Origin: Anaerolineae bacterium
GTDB lineage: Bacteria; Chloroflexota; Anaerolineae; UBA1429
Direction of reading: 5' to 3'
Length of the DNA: 6,598 nucleotides
Assembly: GCA_007118555.1 (NCBI GenBank)
Contig: SKRJ01000089.1
Coordinates: 1 to 6,598, forward strand
How positions within the stretch are numbered: position 1 is the first letter of the stretch; every line of letters begins with the position of its first letter. The notes beneath the pieces are model-generated. The model made no database searches. It worked only from the letters and a program-made list of their open reading frames with translations, and had not been told where the DNA came from. Below are positions 5,387-6,598 of the stretch, piece by piece. The translations under genes were made by a program, and so were the position numbers.

Positions 5387-5479
5387 TTATGCACTGCTGA
5401 TCTGCAAGCCCAATGCCGAACGGTATACGACCCCGGGCATCACGAGGTCGGGAGAGCCCCGACGAGCCATGATGAACAC
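5387..5479 (-). CDS. Candidate 30-aa upstream ORF in the leader of the 97-aa gene
   Basis: The frame starts at GTG (5479-5477), 6 nt after AGGGGG (5491-5486). That site extends to AGGGGGTGAT, nine of ten bases complementary to the 16S tail. Its TAA stop (5389-5387) overlaps the Shine-Dalgarno site of the 97-aa gene, an arrangement that would let terminating ribosomes start the next gene. The peptide begins M-F-I-M-A-R-R-G-S-P and ends G-L-Q-I-S-S-A, with no recognised domain. It lies wholly within the transcript predicted from the promoter at 5511-5539. It may be a regulatory leader peptide, or the ribosome site may be fortuitous. Confidence 0.37.
   Translation of the reverse strand: MFIMARRGSPDLVMPGVVYRSALGLQISSA
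5447..5463 (-). promoter_or_regulatory. Leader hairpin GTCGGG-N5-CCCGAC
   Basis: Perfect 6-bp GC-rich arms around AGAGC (plus-strand reading) lie in the leader of the 97-aa gene, inside the candidate upstream ORF. There is no T run on either side, so it is not a terminator. A second small inverted repeat, TGATG-N6-CATCA (5470-5485), overlaps the upstream ORF start. Confidence 0.35.
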
Positions 5480-5510
5480 ACATCACCCCCTATCCCAGCC
5501 CGGCAATCTC

Positions 5511-5539
5511 ATTGTATGGCCTGTCATGCAGTCTGTCAA
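5511..5539 (-). promoter_or_regulatory. Strong housekeeping-type promoter for the 97-aa gene
   Basis: On the minus strand a perfect TTGACA (5539-5534) is followed after exactly 17 bp by TACAAT (5516-5511), which differs from consensus at one base. This is the best promoter in the window. The start would fall near 5504, giving a leader of about 130 nt. Confidence 0.78.
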
Positions 5540-5614
5540 TGCTTTTATAGAAATCATCTGCTTGGGCTTGTAGGAAGACCATGCCTTTGCAGTCCATCCT
5601 GACTTGCCGAATCC

Positions 5615-5644
5615 TTGCTACACAGGCTCCAAAGGGGCTATACT
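5615..5644 (+). promoter_or_regulatory. Possible promoter for the GH127-like gene
   Basis: TTGCTA (5615-5620) and TATACT (5639-5644) are 18 bp apart. The -10 box is good and the -35 box is weak, so an activator may help. The start near 5651 would leave a leader of only about 12 nt, just enough for the ribosome site GGAGG (5653-5657). It is divergent from the promoter of the 97-aa gene. Confidence 0.5.
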
Positions 5645-5662
5645 CTGTGCCGGGAGGTGCAC

Positions 5663-6598
5663 ATGGACAACCGAGAGCGACTCGTACCCCTGCCGCTGGA
5701 ACCCCTGTCACTGGGCGCCATCCGGCCCACGGGATGGCTGGCTCGCCAACTGCGCATCCAGGCCGACGGCCTCAGCGGCCACCTGGACGAGTTCTGGCCC
5801 GATGTGGCCGAGAGCGGCTGGATCGGCGGGGCCGCCGAGGGCTGGGAGCGCGGCCCCTACTGGCTGGACGGCGTCACGCCTCTGGCCTACCTGTTGCAGG
5901 ATGAGGCCCTGCTGGCCAAGGTGGGCCGCTGGATGGACCATATCCTCGCGCACCAGCACGCCGACGGCTGGCTGGGCCCCCGCCAGGACCAGGCCACGGG
6001 GCGCTACCAGCCGCTGGACCCCTGGCCCGTTTCCGTGTGCATCAAGGCCCTCATCCAGTTCCACAGCGCCAGCGGCGATGCCCGGGTGATCCCGGCGATG
6101 GTCCGGTTCTATCGGCGCCTCGATGCCCTGCTGCGCGAGCGGCCCCTGTTCGATTGGGGGCGTATGCGCTGGGCCGAGCTCGTGCTGGGCATCCACTGGC
6201 TATACGACCGCACCGGCGAGGCCTGGCTGCTGGCGCTGTCGGACCGGGTGCGCCGCCAGGGCTACGACTGGGCTGCGCTGTTCGCACGCTTTCCCTACAC
6301 CGAGCGCTCGCAGCGGGGCGCCCTCGACCTGACGACCCACGTCGTCAATCACGCCATGGCCATCAAGACCCAGGGCGTGTGGTACCGCCAGTCTGGGGCC
6401 CTCGGTCACCTGGGCGACGTCTATCGTATGATCGCGCTGCTGGATGCCTACCACGGCCAGGCCACGGGCGTCTTTACCGGCGACGAGCACCTGGCGGGAC
6501 GCAATCCGTCCCAGGGCACCGAACTGTGCGCCGTGGTCGAGTACATGTTCTCGCTAGAGACGCTGCTGGCCATCGTGGGGGACCCGGCCCTGGCCGAC
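5663..6598 (+). CDS. DUF1680/GH127-like glycoside hydrolase, beta-L-arabinofuranosidase-type (3' end outside window)
   Basis: The frame from ATG 5663 is open for 312 codons to the window edge, with GGAGG 5 nt upstream. Early motifs R-P-T-G-W-L (21-26), W-E-R-G-P-Y-W-L-D-G (61-70), D-G-W-L-G-P (101-106) and D-P-W-P (119-122), then D-L-T-T-H-V-V-N-H-A-M-A (222-233) and G-D-E-H-L-A-G-R (273-280), fit the helical-barrel DUF1680 superfamily. Family enzymes characterised as GH127 remove beta-L-arabinofuranose through a zinc-bound cysteine. Here E287-L-C289 has the spacing of the Glu-x-Cys zinc pair in HypBA1, but the further cysteines would lie beyond the edge, so activity cannot be confirmed. No signal peptide is visible, so a cytosolic enzyme acting on imported oligosaccharides is likely. 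Other specificities occur in related families. Confidence 0.9.
   Translation, partial: MDNRERLVPLPLEPLSLGAIRPTGWLARQLRIQADGLSGHLDEFWPDVAESGWIGGAAEGWERGPYWLDGVTPLAYLLQDEALLAKVGRWMDHILAHQHADGWLGPRQDQATGRYQPLDPWPVSVCIKALIQFHSASGDARVIPAMVRFYRRLDALLRERPLFDWGRMRWAELVLGIHWLYDRTGEAWLLALSDRVRRQGYDWAALFARFPYTERSQRGALDLTTHVVNHAMAIKTQGVWYRQSGALGHLGDVYRMIALLDAYHGQATGVFTGDEHLAGRNPSQGTELCAVVEYMFSLETLLAIVGDPALAD

Noticed and set aside
4908..5486. A 192-codon minus-strand frame overlapping the 97-aa gene
   Set aside because: The composition is low-complexity and Gly/Arg-rich, and it runs through the terminator and the heliorhodopsin promoter. The 97-aa frame has the Shine-Dalgarno site and a sensible fold.
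5708..6196. A 162-codon minus-strand frame inside the GH127-like gene
   Set aside because: It is antisense to a frame with strong family motifs and has no domain pattern itself.
1..6598. CRISPR arrays, tRNA or rRNA genes, insertion sequences, toxin-antitoxin or defence loci
   Set aside because: No direct-repeat arrays, transposase motifs, terminal inverted repeats, tRNA-like folds or paired toxin/antitoxin genes were seen on either strand.

Overview
The window is a GC-rich bacterial chromosomal segment with short intergenic gaps and clear Shine-Dalgarno sites. Its most telling gene is a complete heliorhodopsin. Heliorhodopsins are known mainly from organisms without an outer membrane. The neighbours are a sugar-isomerase-like TIM barrel, a MalK/MsmX-type ATPase and a GH127-like protein, and the mix suggests a heterotrophic, sugar-using member of the Chloroflexota or a similar monoderm lineage. 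That placement is inference; there is no rRNA or marker gene here.

Layout. Positions 1-677 (+) hold the 3' end of a TIM-barrel sugar isomerase/epimerase-like gene and a four-helix membrane protein of unknown function. A near-perfect bidirectional terminator (701-731) separates them from a long minus-strand block, read here from right to left. This block holds a 97-aa ferredoxin-like-fold protein (5081-5374) with a strong promoter and a candidate 30-aa upstream ORF. Next come heliorhodopsin (4005-4835), a class I SAM-dependent methyltransferase (3150-3977) and a candidate 36-aa ORF whose ATG overlaps the methyltransferase stop (3043-3153). The block continues with a zinc-ribbon DUF4145-type protein (2216-2914) and ends with a solitary carbohydrate-ABC-transporter ATPase (750-1850) behind a leader of about 250 nt. 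At the right edge a DUF1680/GH127-like gene (5663 onward, +) starts divergently and runs off the window.

How the genes may work together. Heliorhodopsin, methyltransferase and the 36-aa ORF are tightly packed with one recognisable promoter upstream, so they probably form one transcript. This pairs a light sensor-like membrane protein with a soluble methyltransferase of unknown substrate. The ATPase has no permease or binding protein beside it and looks like a shared energiser for several sugar importers, which fits a sugar-degrading lifestyle. Minus-strand promoters of the housekeeping type (TTGACN, 16-17 bp, -10 box) can be read before the 97-aa, heliorhodopsin, DUF4145 and ATPase genes. No retinal or carotenoid synthesis gene lies in the window.
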